From positions 992,001 through 1,056,000 of the forward strand of contig JACKBS010000004.1 of the NCBI GenBank assembly GCA_020634435.1: 64,000 nt of DNA, read 5' to 3'. How positions within the stretch are numbered: the first letter of the stretch is position 1; each line of letters starts with the position of its first letter. Under the pieces are notes generated by a model that saw nothing but the letters and a program-made list of their open reading frames with translations, ran no database searches and was not told the DNA's origin. The stretch is from Ardenticatenaceae bacterium. GTDB lineage: Bacteria; Chloroflexota; Anaerolineae; Promineifilales; Promineifilaceae. This document shows positions 53,335 through 63,447 of the stretch, piece after piece. Both the position numbers and the translations under genes were made by a program.

Positions 53335-56300
53335 ATGACAGAGCCAACCTTTCATTCTTTCGCAACATTGGTTGAAATGCTGCGGCAGCGTGCCAGTGGC
53401 ACGCCGGAAAAAACCTTATACACCTTTCTGGCGGATGGCGAAACGGACGAACGGCCGTTAACCTACGGTCAGCTCGATCAACGCGCCCGGCAAATTGCCA
53501 GCCTGCTCCAGCAGCAGGGCAGCGTGGGCGACCGTGCCCTGCTGCTCTACCCGCCCGGGCTGGATTACATCGCCGCCTTTTTTGGCTGCCTGTACGCCGG
53601 TTGGATCGCCGTCCCCTCCTACCCGCCCCGCCGTAACCGGCACGACGCCCGCCTGCAAGCCATCATGGATGATGCCCAGGCCAAAGTGGTACTCACCGAC
53701 AACGACACCTACCAGGACCGCCAATCGCGCATTGACCACATGCCCGACCTGGCCGCCATGCACTGGATTGCTGTCGATACCATCACCAACGACCCCGACG
53801 ACTGGCAGATGCCGGACATCACGCCAGATAACATCGCCTTCCTACAATACACCTCCGGCTCTACCGGCACGCCCAAAGGCGTCGTCCTCTCCCACTTCAA
53901 TTTGCTCAGCAATCTCGCTCTCATCTACAAAGGGTTTGAGCTAAGCGAGCGCAGCCAGGGCGTCAGCTGGCTGCCACCTTACCACGACATGGGCCTCATC
54001 GGCGGCATTTTGCAGCCCATCTACTGCCACGGCTGGACCGTGCTCATGTCCCCCTTTGCCTTTTTGCAAAAGCCGATCCGCTGGCTGGACGCCATCTCCC
54101 GCTACCAGGCAACGATTAGCGGCGCACCCAATTTTGCTTACCAATTGTGCTTAGACAACATTTCAGACGAGCAGCGTGCCGGGCTCGATTTAAGCCATTG
54201 GACCCTGGCCTACAACGGTGCCGAGCGTGTGCGCCAGGAAACCCTGCTGGCTTTTGCCGAAACATACGGGCCGCATGGCTTCAAGCTCACCTCGTTTTAT
54301 CCCTGCTACGGGCTGGCCGAAGCCACCCTCATTGTGACCGGCAGCGACCGAAAGAGCGAACCCGTTTACGGCCGTTTCCAAACCGCCGCCCTCGCCCAAA
54401 ACCGTGTCGAACCGGGCATCGATGAGACTGACAGCCGCCTGCTGGTCAGCAGCGGCACGCGATTGCTGGATGAGCAGCAAATTCGCATCGTAGACCCGCA
54501 GACCAAAACGGAATGCGCCGTCGGGGAAATTGGCGAAATTTGGGTATCTGGCCGCAGCGTGGCCCAAGGCTACTGGCAGCGACCCGAAGCGACTGCCGAG
54601 ACCTTTTACGCCACGCTCGCTGGCGACCAGACTCACTACATGCGCACGGGCGACCTGGGCTTTTTGCAGGCTGGCCAGCTGTACGTCACGGGTCGCCTGA
54701 AAGAGCTGCTCATCATTCGTGGCCGCAACCATTACCCGCAAGACATCGAAAAGACGGCGCAAGAGAGCCATGAAGCGCTTGCGCCAGATTCTGGGGCGGC
54801 TTTTTCGATTGAGGTGGGTGGCGAAGAAAAATTGTTCCTGGTCCACGAGGTCAAGCGCAGCCACCGTCGCGCCGACATTGGCGAAGTGGCGCCCATCCTG
54901 CGCCAGGCCATTGCCGAAGAGCACGATTTGCAACTGTACGGGGTCATTTTGGTGCAGCCGCGCGCCATCCCTAAAACGTCCAGCGGCAAAATCCAGCGCA
55001 GCCAAACCCGTGACCTGTATCTGGCAGGCGACCTCAGTATCATCGGCGAAGATGTGCCGGAGTTCCAGGCCCCAACCGCCATACAAGCCACGATTCAGCC
55101 CAAAATTTCCCGCGAAGCAGTGCTGGCGCTGAACAATCCAGCGGAACAATCTGCCCAAGTCGCCAGTTATTTACAGCAGAAGCTGGCCATTTTGCTACGC
55201 CAACCCGCCGAACAAATTGAGCGGGAACGGCAGTTAGCCAGTTTTGGCCTCGATTCACTGTTGGCGATTGAATTGAAAACTGCCGTTGAAGATGCCCTGC
55301 ACATCGACCTGCCCATCGCCGACCTGCTAGAAAGCCCCACGATTGACCAGCTCAGCCAGCAAATTGTGAGCTATTTGAGCGATCCGGTGGAAACCAGCCA
55401 ACCGATCCCCGCTGCCACCGAACCGCCGCAGCAGTTTGCCCTGTCGTCTGGCCAGCGGGCCATCTGGTATTTGTGCCAGCTTGCCCCAGAAAGCCCGGTC
55501 TACAACATTGCTCGGGCGCTGCGGTTAAACGGCCGTATCGACCCCGAAATTGCCAAACACGCCATCAACCAGTTGGTATCCCGCCATGCCAGCCTGCGCA
55601 TCACTTTCCACCTGGAAAACGGCCAGCCAGTCCAGCGCATTGCCCCCACAGCCACGGCCGATTTTCTCTACATGGATAACCGGCAAAAATCGAAAGCAGC
55701 CCACCAGGCCCAGCTGCAAACCACGGCCAACACGCCGCTGCCGCTGGAGCAAAACCTGCTGCGCGTGCGCCTCTACCAGCTCGGCGAAGAAACGTTTGAT
55801 CTGCTCATTGTCGCCCACCACATCATCACCGACTTCTGGTCGTTGGTAACGCTGGTGGAAGAGTTTGCCCAGGTGTACACGGCGCTGATGCAGGGGGAAA
55901 CGGCCGTCCTCCCTGCCCTCACCCACCAATACAGCGATTATATTGCCTGGCAAAACCAGCAGCTCAGCGGCAGCGCCGGGGCTAAGCTGCGCACGTACTG
56001 GCAAAATCAGCTGGCGGGCGAACTGCCACCCCTGAATCTGCCCACCGACAATCCGCGCCCCACGCGCCAGACCTATGCCGGGCGCACCGTGCGCAGCCAT
56101 CTGCCAACCGAACTTGGCGAGCAAATGATGGCGCTGGGCCGCGAGATGGGCTGCACGCCATTCATGACCTTCTTGGCCGCTTACCAGCTGCTGCTGGCTC
56201 GCTACAGCGGCCAGGATGAGGTACTAACTGGCACCCCTACTTCAGGCCGCGAGCAGCGCGAAATCCAAAATCTGCAAGGCTACTTCGTCAATCCGATTGT

Positions 56301-59300
56301 CGTGCGCACGGAGATTGGCGCAGGCGAGATGAGTTTCCGCCAGCTGTTGCAGCAGGTGAAGGAAACGGCCGTTGCCGCCTTCACGCACCAAGATTACCCC
56401 TTCCCTACTCTGGTGGAAGTGTTGGGGCAGGCCCGCAACCCAGCCCACTCGCCCATTTTCCAAAATATGTTTGTCTGGCAAAAGGCCCATGCCACGCATG
56501 AAGGGCTGACTGCCCTGGCGTTAGGTCAGGAAGGCGCGGCTATGCAGCTGGGCGCCCTGCACGTCACGCCGCTGGCGCTCACCCAACAAGCGGCCCAGTT
56601 CGACCTGACCCTGGCCATGGCCGAGGTCAATGGCGACTGGCTGGCCACGTGGGAATACAACACCGATCTATTCGCCGAGAGCAGCATCGAGCAGATGGCC
56701 GGGCATTTCAACACCCTGCTGGCTTCGATTGTGGCCGAGCCGGATACGGCCGTTTCCCGCCTGCCACTCCTCACCGACACACAAAAACACACCCTGCTCT
56801 ACACGGTGAACGATACGGCCGTACCCTACGACCTCGAACGATGTTTGCACCAGCTGTTTGAAGACCAGGTAGCCCAAACCCCTGGCGCCCCCGCGCTCAC
56901 TTACGCCGATCAGACCCTTACCTACGACCAGCTCAACCAAAAAGCCAACCAACTGGCCCACTTCCTCATCGCCCAGGGCATCCAGCTCGACGGCATGGTC
57001 GGCGTTTGCATGGAACGCAGCCTGGAGATGGTCATCGCCCTGATGGGCATCATCAAGGCAGGTGGCGCTTATTTACCAATTGATCCCACCTACCCGGCCG
57101 ACCGCCTGCAATTCATGATTGAAGATGCGCAGGTCCCCGTTTTGCTGACCCAGGCGCACCTGCTAGACAACCTGCCAACCAGCCAAAGCCAACTCATTTG
57201 CCTGGATCGCGATTGGGCGCGGATCGCCCAGCAGCCGACAATCAATCCCAATGTGCCGCTCGCGGCCAACAACCTGGCCTACACCATCTACACCTCCGGC
57301 TCCACTGGCAAGCCCAAGGGCGCTATGAACACCCATCGCGGCATCGTCAATCGCCTGCTGTGGATGCAAGACGCTTACAACCTCAAGGCCGATGACCGCG
57401 TTTTGCAAAAGACGCCGTTCAGCTTCGACGTTTCCGTTTGGGAATTTTTCTGGCCGCTCATCACCGGAGCACAGCTGGTCATGGCCAAACCAGGTGGTCA
57501 CCTGGACAGCACCTACCTGGTGCTGCTCATCCAAGACGCCCAAATTACCACGATGCACTTTGTGCCGTCGATGCTGCAAATCTTCCTCACCGAGCCGCAC
57601 GTGAACCGCTGCACCTCGCTGCGCCGGGTCATTTGCAGCGGTGAGGCGCTGCCCTATGACCTGACGCAGCGCTTTTTTGCCCAATTGCCAGACTGCGAGC
57701 TGCACAATTTATACGGCCCCACCGAAGCGGCCATCGACGTGAGCTACTGGCAATGCCTGCCTGATGAACCACGCCAACTGGTGCCGATTGGCCGTCCCAT
57801 TGCCAACATCCAGCTCTACATTTTGGACAAACATTTGCAGCCCGTGCCCCAAGGCGTGGCCGGTGAACTGTACATCGGCGGCGTGGGCGTGGCCCGCGGC
57901 TACTGGAACCGACCTGAACTAACTAAGGAAAGATTCATTCCGTTATCCGTCATCGGTAATCCGTCATCGGTAAACCGACAGCCGACCACCGAATACCGTT
58001 TACCGAATACCGTTTACCGCACGGGCGATCTCGTCCGCTACCTGCCCGATGGCAACATCCAGTTCCTCGGTCGGGTCGATCATCAAATTAAGCTGCGCGG
58101 CTTCCGCATTGAGCTAGGCGAAATTGAAAACCAGCTAACCGCCTTGCCCAGCGTGCGCGAGGCGTTGGTAACGCTGCACACCGTCAGCGCCAACGACCAG
58201 CGGCTGTTGGCTTACCTGGTACCGCCGAAGGGTGAACCGATTGACATAGCCGTGGTGCGCCGCCAGCTTGCAGCCGTTTTGCCCGACTACATGATCCCCA
58301 ACCTGTTTGTGCTGCTGGATGCCTTCCCGCTGATGCCCAACGGCAAGGTGAACCGCCACGCTTTACCTGCACCAACTTTGCGCAGCAGCGACAAAACCAC
58401 CGTGCCGCCACGCAGCCAGCTGGAGCAGCGCATCGCCCAGGTGTGGCAAAAGGTATTGGGACTGCCCGAAGTGGGTATCCACGACAACTTCTTTGATTTG
58501 GGTGGCCATTCGCTGCTGCTAGTTCAGGCGCAGCGCCAGCTGCAAGAAGAGCTGGGCCGCGAGATTCCGCTGGTGCAGTTCCTGGAAAAGCCAACCATTC
58601 ACGGCGTCACCGAACTGCTGCTGGCCGATGGGGCCGATGAGGTGGTGACAACCAGCCGCCCCGCCGTGCGCCACCATGACGACATTGCGATTATTGGGCT
58701 AGACGGCCGTTTCCCCGGCGCATCCGAGCTCCAACAATTCTGGCAAAACCTGCGCGATGGCATTGAAAGCATCGAGGTGCTGGACGATACACGGCTGGAC
58801 GCCCTAGGCGTGCCACAACATCTACGCAGCAACCCCGATTTTGTGCGCGCCGCGCCCCTGCTGGCCAACATCGACCAGTTTGCCGCCTCCTTTTTTGGCT
58901 ACGCGCCCAACCAGGCCAAGTTGCTGGCCCCCGAGCAGCGGCTCTTTTTGGAAGTGGCCTGGCACGCGCTGGAAAACGCGGGCTACAGCAGCGAGCAGTT
59001 CCAAGGGCAAATCGGCGTATTTGCCGGGATGGGCATGAGCACTTACCTGCTCTTTAACCTGCTCGGCCATCCCGACGTGGACCCCACGGATGACAGTTTT
59101 GCCGTCATGCTGGGCAATGACAAAGATTTCCTGGCCACTCGTGCCAGCTACCATCTCAACCTCACCGGGCCTAGCCTGGACGTGCAAACCGGCTGCTCCA
59201 CCTCGTTGGTGGCCACCCACCTGGCCTGCGAAAGCCTGATGAACGGCCAGTGTGATGTGGCCCTGGCGGGCGGGGTAACGGTGGAAATGCCGCAGCGCTC

Positions 59301-62300
59301 TGGCTACGTCTACCAACCCAGCGGTATCGCTTCGCCCGATGGCCACTGCCGCCCGTTTGATGCCGCCGGGCAGGGCACCGTCTTTGGTTCCGGCGTGGGC
59401 GTGGTGGTGCTCAAGCGGCTGGCAGATGCGATTGCCGATGGCGACCACATTCACGCGGTGATTAAGGGAACGGCCGTAAACAACGACGGCAGTCTCAAAC
59501 TTGGCTACACTGCCCCCAGCATCAACGGCCAGGCGGACGTGATTGCCAAAGCGCAAGCCGTGGCCAACGTCACGCCCGACACGATTCAGTACATCGAAGC
59601 GCACGGCACGGCCACCGAGCTGGGCGATCCGATTGAAATTACCGCGCTGGCCAAGCTGTTCAAAAGCAATGGCGAGCAAAAAACGCACATTGGCTCAGTG
59701 AAGAGCAACATCGGGCATCTGGATGCGGCCGCCGGGGTGGCCGGACTCCTCAAGACGGTGCTGAGCTTGCAGCATAAGCAGATTCCGCCCACCTGCCACT
59801 TCACCACGCCGAATCCCAAACTCAACCTGGAGCAAACCCCGTTTGTCATTAACAACACGCTGGTACCCTGGGAAAACGGCCGTTTCCCGCGCCGCGCCGG
59901 GGTTAGTTCGTTTGGCATTGGCGGCACCAACGCCCACATCGTGCTGGAAGAAGCGCCCCAAGCCGAACCATCCGACCCGGCCGAGCCGTGGCAGTTGCTC
60001 CAGCTTTCCGCCAAAACACCCGCCGCGCTGGAGGCGATGACCCAAAACCTGGCCGATTACCTGGAAGCCAATCCCGAAACCAACCTGGCGGACGTGGCCT
60101 TTACGCTGAGCAACGGCCGTCGCACCTTCACCTACCGCCGCATGGTCGTCTGCCGCGATGTGCCGGACGCCATTGCCGTGCTGCGTGCCGTCGATCCAGA
60201 GCGCATCATTAACCGTGCCCAGGCAGAACAAACCCGGCCGCTCGTTTTCATGTTCTCCGGCCAGGGATCACAGTACGTGAACATGGGCCAGGCGCTGTAC
60301 CAGAGCGAACCGCTTTTCCGCAACACGGTGGATGAATGTGGGGAAATTTTACGGCCGTTCCTTCACCTCGATCTGCGCGATTTAATCTACCCCGAAGCAG
60401 GCAAAGAAGCGTGGGCCACCGAACAGCTGCAAAACACCGCCATTACCCAACCCGCCCTCTTTACCATCGAGTACGCCCTGGCCAAACTGTGGCAGTCTTG
60501 GGGCTTGCAGCCAGACGCGATGATTGGCCACAGCATCGGCGAGTATGTCGCGGCGGCGCTGGCCGGGGTGTTTACCCTGCCGGAAGCGCTGCACACCGTC
60601 GCCAAGCGGGGTGAACTGATGCAGGCGCAGCCGAGCGGCAGCATGTTGGCCGTTTCCCAGCCTGCGGCGCAAATCGAAGGATTGCTGCCAGAGTCGCTGA
60701 CCGTAGCAGTGATCAACAGCCCGGACGGCTGCGTGGTATCCGGCCCAGACGAGGCCATCGACGCCCTGACCGAACAGCTGGCCGGTCAAGACATTCAGTG
60801 CCGCCGCCTGCATACCTCCCACGCCTTCCACTCGCCGATGATGGAACCCGCCCTGGCTCCTTTCATCGCCCATTTGCAGCATGTGGCCTTGAAGCCGCCG
60901 ACGCAGCCTGTCATCTCCAACGAAACGGGCGACTGGCTTACGGCCGAGCAGGCGACCGATCCGCACTACTGGGCGCGCCATCTGCGCCACGCGGTTGATT
61001 TTGCCGCGGGCATCCAAACGCTGCGCAGCCTGAATGACGCTATTATTCTGGAAGTCGGCCCCGGCAACGCCCTGGCTACAGTGGTCAAGCCGCAAATTGG
61101 CAATGGCCAACTCACCTACGCCACGCTGCGCCATCCCCGCCAAAATGAGGCTGACCGGATACGGCCGTTAACCACCATCGGGCAACTGTGGCTGGCGGGA
61201 CTGCCCTTGCAATGGGCACAGCTGTACCAGCACCAAAACCGACATCGCCTGCCGCTGCCCGGCTATCCGTTTGAACGCGAACGGTACTGGCTCGATCCAC
61301 CGAGCGATACCCAGCCGCGCCACCTTTCGGCCCACAAAAAAGCACCGTTGACCGACTGGTTCTACTTGCCTGGCTGGCAAAACACGCTGCCGCCCACGTT
61401 GACCCAGCAATATTTGCTGGAAAAACCGGCTCAGTGGCTGCTGTTTGTTGATGAAGCGGGCCTGGGCGACCGGCTGGACAGCTTCCTGCGCACCGTTGAG
61501 CAGCAGGTCACCGTGGTGATGCCTGGTGAGCAGTTTGCCCAGCTCGATGAAACCGTTTACTACCTCAATCCCGCCAGTGCCGCCGATTACGACACGCTGT
61601 TGCAAACGCTGCACGCCGCTGGCAAGTGGCCGGAGCGCATCGTGCATTTGTGGAATGTTTCACCCGCGCCAGAGGAACCGGCCACGCAAACCATTTATGC
61701 TTTCTACAGCCTGCTCTACCTGGCCCAGGCGCTGGACAAGGCACGCAGCGAAGAAACGGCCGAACTGTACATCATCGCCAACGAACTGCACGCCATCACC
61801 GAAGCTGAACCCGTGGCCGCCGAAAAGCGGCTGCTGTGCGGCCCGGCCAAAGTGATCCCGCAGGAGTTTGACTGGCTGACCACGCAAATCATTGATTTGC
61901 AGCTGCCACCCGCTGGCTCCTGGCTGTGGGGCGAATTGACCCAACTGCTGTTGGCCGAATTTGGCGTACCGCTGGCCGGACCATCCGGGCCAACCGTAGC
62001 CTATCGCGGACGGCGGCGCTGGGTGCAGGAATACACCCCAGCACCACTGTCACTGGACACAGCTTCCGTGCCGCGATTACGGCCGTATGCCACTGCCCTC
62101 ATCACCGGTGGTTTGGGTGGCTTAGGGCTGGCCATCGCCGAAATGCTGGCCAAACAGGCCCAGGCGCGGCTGGTGCTGCTGCACCGCTCGCCCTTCCCGG
62201 CCCGCGCCGATTGGGACAGTTGGCTCAGCGCCGAGGGAACAGCTGACCCTACCAGCCGCCGCATCCACCAGCTGCTGGCGCTGGAAGAAGCCGGGGCCAA

Positions 62301-63282
62301 GGTGTTGCTGGTTCAGGCCGATGTGACCGATTTGGACAGTTTGGAAACGGCCGTTACCCAGGCCGAAGCTCGGTTTGGCACGATTAACGTGGTGTTCCAC
62401 GCCGCAGGTATCGCGGGCGGTGGGCTCATCCAGCTCAAAACACCCGCCGCTGCCGACCAGGTGCTGCGCCCCAAAGTGCAGGGCACGCGTAATCTGGCGG
62501 CCGTTTTTGCCGAAAAACGACTGGACTTTATGCTGCTGTTCTCATCGTTAACGGCCGTTGCCGGGGGCATTGGTCAGATCGACTACTGCGCCGCCAATGC
62601 CTTTTTGGATGCATTTGCGCAGGAGGCGGTGGGAGAACGGCCGTATCCGGTCATCAGCGTTAACTGGGGTGACTGGGCCGAGATTGGCATGGCTACCACC
62701 ACCGAAGTCCCGGCGATTATCCAGCAGTGGCGGCAGCAGCAAAGCAGCCACGCCATCCTGCCGCATGAAGGGCAAGAAGCGCTGCGGGCCATTCTGCACC
62801 ACCTGCCGCAGCAAATTCTGGTGTCGCCACGTTATCTACCTGCGGTCATTGCCGACAGCGACAAATTGACGCTGGCCTACGTGTTGGAGAATCTGGCCAA
62901 AACGGCCGCAGCACCCACCACCAATGGCCATCACACCGACTACGTTGCGCCGCGCAACAAAGTTGAGCAGCAAATTGTGGCTATCTGGCAAGAAACATTG
63001 GAAATCAAGCAGGTGGGTATCTACGACAACTTCTTTGAAATTGGTGGCAATTCGCTGGTGGGCATCAAGCTCATCAACCGCATCAACGAGACGTTTGGCG
63101 TGCATGTTTCGGCCGTGAGCCTGTATGAACAGCCAACCGTGAGCAAACTCACCGAGCTAATCGTGCAGATGCAGTCAGATGGCGGCCTGGTTGAAGACGA
63201 CACTTACACCGAGCAGGTTGATCGCGGCCAAAGGCGGCGCGACCTGAGACGAAAACAGCGGAACACATCCCGCCGCAGATAA
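53335..63282 (+). CDS. Hybrid NRPS-PKS megasynthase: FAAL-ACP-C-A(Ser)-PCP-KS-AT-KR-ACP
   Basis: About 3315 residues from the ATG at 53335 (a GTG three codons earlier is possible). Domain order by nucleotide: FAAL 53340-55080 (YTSGSTGTPKG, WLPPYHDMGLIGG); ACP 55150-55370 (FGLDSLLAIEL); condensation 55430-56760 (HHIITDFWS); adenylation 56830-58370 (YTSGSTGKPKG, NLYGPTE, NGKVNR); PCP 58400-58620 (LGGHSLLLV); KS 58675-59960 (Cys in QTGCSTSLVA, EAHGTATELGD, NIGHLDAAAG); AT 60235-61200 (GHSIGEY, HAFHS, malonyl type); KR about 61350-62640 (GGLGGLG, FSSLTAVAG, YCAAN); ACP 62940-63170 (IGGNSLVG). The ten specificity positions of A read D-V-W-H-I-S-L-I-D-K, the serine code. It should activate a fatty acid, condense it with serine, then extend and ketoreduce. 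A repeat-derived insert lies in A (57930-58020). Confidence 0.95.
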   Translation: MTEPTFHSFATLVEMLRQRASGTPEKTLYTFLADGETDERPLTYGQLDQRARQIASLLQQQGSVGDRALLLYPPGLDYIAAFFGCLYAGWIAVPSYPPRRNRHDARLQAIMDDAQAKVVLTDNDTYQDRQSRIDHMPDLAAMHWIAVDTITNDPDDWQMPDITPDNIAFLQYTSGSTGTPKGVVLSHFNLLSNLALIYKGFELSERSQGVSWLPPYHDMGLIGGILQPIYCHGWTVLMSPFAFLQKPIRWLDAISRYQATISGAPNFAYQLCLDNISDEQRAGLDLSHWTLAYNGAERVRQETLLAFAETYGPHGFKLTSFYPCYGLAEATLIVTGSDRKSEPVYGRFQTAALAQNRVEPGIDETDSRLLVSSGTRLLDEQQIRIVDPQTKTECAVGEIGEIWVSGRSVAQGYWQRPEATAETFYATLAGDQTHYMRTGDLGFLQAGQLYVTGRLKELLIIRGRNHYPQDIEKTAQESHEALAPDSGAAFSIEVGGEEKLFLVHEVKRSHRRADIGEVAPILRQAIAEEHDLQLYGVILVQPRAIPKTSSGKIQRSQTRDLYLAGDLSIIGEDVPEFQAPTAIQATIQPKISREAVLALNNPAEQSAQVASYLQQKLAILLRQPAEQIERERQLASFGLDSLLAIELKTAVEDALHIDLPIADLLESPTIDQLSQQIVSYLSDPVETSQPIPAATEPPQQFALSSGQRAIWYLCQLAPESPVYNIARALRLNGRIDPEIAKHAINQLVSRHASLRITFHLENGQPVQRIAPTATADFLYMDNRQKSKAAHQAQLQTTANTPLPLEQNLLRVRLYQLGEETFDLLIVAHHIITDFWSLVTLVEEFAQVYTALMQGETAVLPALTHQYSDYIAWQNQQLSGSAGAKLRTYWQNQLAGELPPLNLPTDNPRPTRQTYAGRTVRSHLPTELGEQMMALGREMGCTPFMTFLAAYQLLLARYSGQDEVLTGTPTSGREQREIQNLQGYFVNPIVVRTEIGAGEMSFRQLLQQVKETAVAAFTHQDYPFPTLVEVLGQARNPAHSPIFQNMFVWQKAHATHEGLTALALGQEGAAMQLGALHVTPLALTQQAAQFDLTLAMAEVNGDWLATWEYNTDLFAESSIEQMAGHFNTLLASIVAEPDTAVSRLPLLTDTQKHTLLYTVNDTAVPYDLERCLHQLFEDQVAQTPGAPALTYADQTLTYDQLNQKANQLAHFLIAQGIQLDGMVGVCMERSLEMVIALMGIIKAGGAYLPIDPTYPADRLQFMIEDAQVPVLLTQAHLLDNLPTSQSQLICLDRDWARIAQQPTINPNVPLAANNLAYTIYTSGSTGKPKGAMNTHRGIVNRLLWMQDAYNLKADDRVLQKTPFSFDVSVWEFFWPLITGAQLVMAKPGGHLDSTYLVLLIQDAQITTMHFVPSMLQIFLTEPHVNRCTSLRRVICSGEALPYDLTQRFFAQLPDCELHNLYGPTEAAIDVSYWQCLPDEPRQLVPIGRPIANIQLYILDKHLQPVPQGVAGELYIGGVGVARGYWNRPELTKERFIPLSVIGNPSSVNRQPTTEYRLPNTVYRTGDLVRYLPDGNIQFLGRVDHQIKLRGFRIELGEIENQLTALPSVREALVTLHTVSANDQRLLAYLVPPKGEPIDIAVVRRQLAAVLPDYMIPNLFVLLDAFPLMPNGKVNRHALPAPTLRSSDKTTVPPRSQLEQRIAQVWQKVLGLPEVGIHDNFFDLGGHSLLLVQAQRQLQEELGREIPLVQFLEKPTIHGVTELLLADGADEVVTTSRPAVRHHDDIAIIGLDGRFPGASELQQFWQNLRDGIESIEVLDDTRLDALGVPQHLRSNPDFVRAAPLLANIDQFAASFFGYAPNQAKLLAPEQRLFLEVAWHALENAGYSSEQFQGQIGVFAGMGMSTYLLFNLLGHPDVDPTDDSFAVMLGNDKDFLATRASYHLNLTGPSLDVQTGCSTSLVATHLACESLMNGQCDVALAGGVTVEMPQRSGYVYQPSGIASPDGHCRPFDAAGQGTVFGSGVGVVVLKRLADAIADGDHIHAVIKGTAVNNDGSLKLGYTAPSINGQADVIAKAQAVANVTPDTIQYIEAHGTATELGDPIEITALAKLFKSNGEQKTHIGSVKSNIGHLDAAAGVAGLLKTVLSLQHKQIPPTCHFTTPNPKLNLEQTPFVINNTLVPWENGRFPRRAGVSSFGIGGTNAHIVLEEAPQAEPSDPAEPWQLLQLSAKTPAALEAMTQNLADYLEANPETNLADVAFTLSNGRRTFTYRRMVVCRDVPDAIAVLRAVDPERIINRAQAEQTRPLVFMFSGQGSQYVNMGQALYQSEPLFRNTVDECGEILRPFLHLDLRDLIYPEAGKEAWATEQLQNTAITQPALFTIEYALAKLWQSWGLQPDAMIGHSIGEYVAAALAGVFTLPEALHTVAKRGELMQAQPSGSMLAVSQPAAQIEGLLPESLTVAVINSPDGCVVSGPDEAIDALTEQLAGQDIQCRRLHTSHAFHSPMMEPALAPFIAHLQHVALKPPTQPVISNETGDWLTAEQATDPHYWARHLRHAVDFAAGIQTLRSLNDAIILEVGPGNALATVVKPQIGNGQLTYATLRHPRQNEADRIRPLTTIGQLWLAGLPLQWAQLYQHQNRHRLPLPGYPFERERYWLDPPSDTQPRHLSAHKKAPLTDWFYLPGWQNTLPPTLTQQYLLEKPAQWLLFVDEAGLGDRLDSFLRTVEQQVTVVMPGEQFAQLDETVYYLNPASAADYDTLLQTLHAAGKWPERIVHLWNVSPAPEEPATQTIYAFYSLLYLAQALDKARSEETAELYIIANELHAITEAEPVAAEKRLLCGPAKVIPQEFDWLTTQIIDLQLPPAGSWLWGELTQLLLAEFGVPLAGPSGPTVAYRGRRRWVQEYTPAPLSLDTASVPRLRPYATALITGGLGGLGLAIAEMLAKQAQARLVLLHRSPFPARADWDSWLSAEGTADPTSRRIHQLLALEEAGAKVLLVQADVTDLDSLETAVTQAEARFGTINVVFHAAGIAGGGLIQLKTPAAADQVLRPKVQGTRNLAAVFAEKRLDFMLLFSSLTAVAGGIGQIDYCAANAFLDAFAQEAVGERPYPVISVNWGDWAEIGMATTTEVPAIIQQWRQQQSSHAILPHEGQEALRAILHHLPQQILVSPRYLPAVIADSDKLTLAYVLENLAKTAAAPTTNGHHTDYVAPRNKVEQQIVAIWQETLEIKQVGIYDNFFEIGGNSLVGIKLINRINETFGVHVSAVSLYEQPTVSKLTELIVQMQSDGGLVEDDTYTEQVDRGQRRRDLRRKQRNTSRRR
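57930..58020 (+). repeat. Dispersed intergenic-type repeat inserted in frame in the A domain
   Basis: Between the conserved RFIP and YRTGDLVRYLPDG segments the gene contains a run of CCGTTATCCGTCATCGGTAA, CCGTCATCGGTAAACCG and a duplicated CCGAATACCGTTTACCG. It encodes about 25 extra residues (SVIGNPSSVNRQPTTEYRLP then NTVYR). The wording matches the repeats around 3719-3744 and 4203-4255. The frame is kept. Confidence 0.75.
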
Positions 63283-63289
63283 AAACCGT

Positions 63290-63431
63290 AGGGGCGAGGT
63301 GTTTGGCCAAACGTAGCAGGTTACAAACCATCTGCCTCGTCCAGTAAAAAGTGAAAAGTAAAAAGTAGGGGCGAGGCAGGTGATTAACACTGCTGGCAGA
63401 CACAACAGGCAAAACCTCACCTGCCTCGCCC
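63290..63431. repeat. Intergenic repeat with long hairpin (GGGGCGAGGCAGGTGA / TCACCTGCCTCGCCC)
   Basis: The arms at 63368-63383 and 63417-63431 pair over about 15 bases. A related unit (GTAGGGGCGAGGTG) begins at 63289, with AAAAAGTGAAAAGTAAAAAG between them. It fills the 165-base gap between the two synthase genes. Confidence 0.7.
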
Positions 63432-63447
63432 ATTAAAAGTGAAACGT

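Noticed and set aside
54190..55158. Minus-strand 322-residue frame
   Set aside because: Antisense to the FAAL domain of the megasynthase; no family resemblance.
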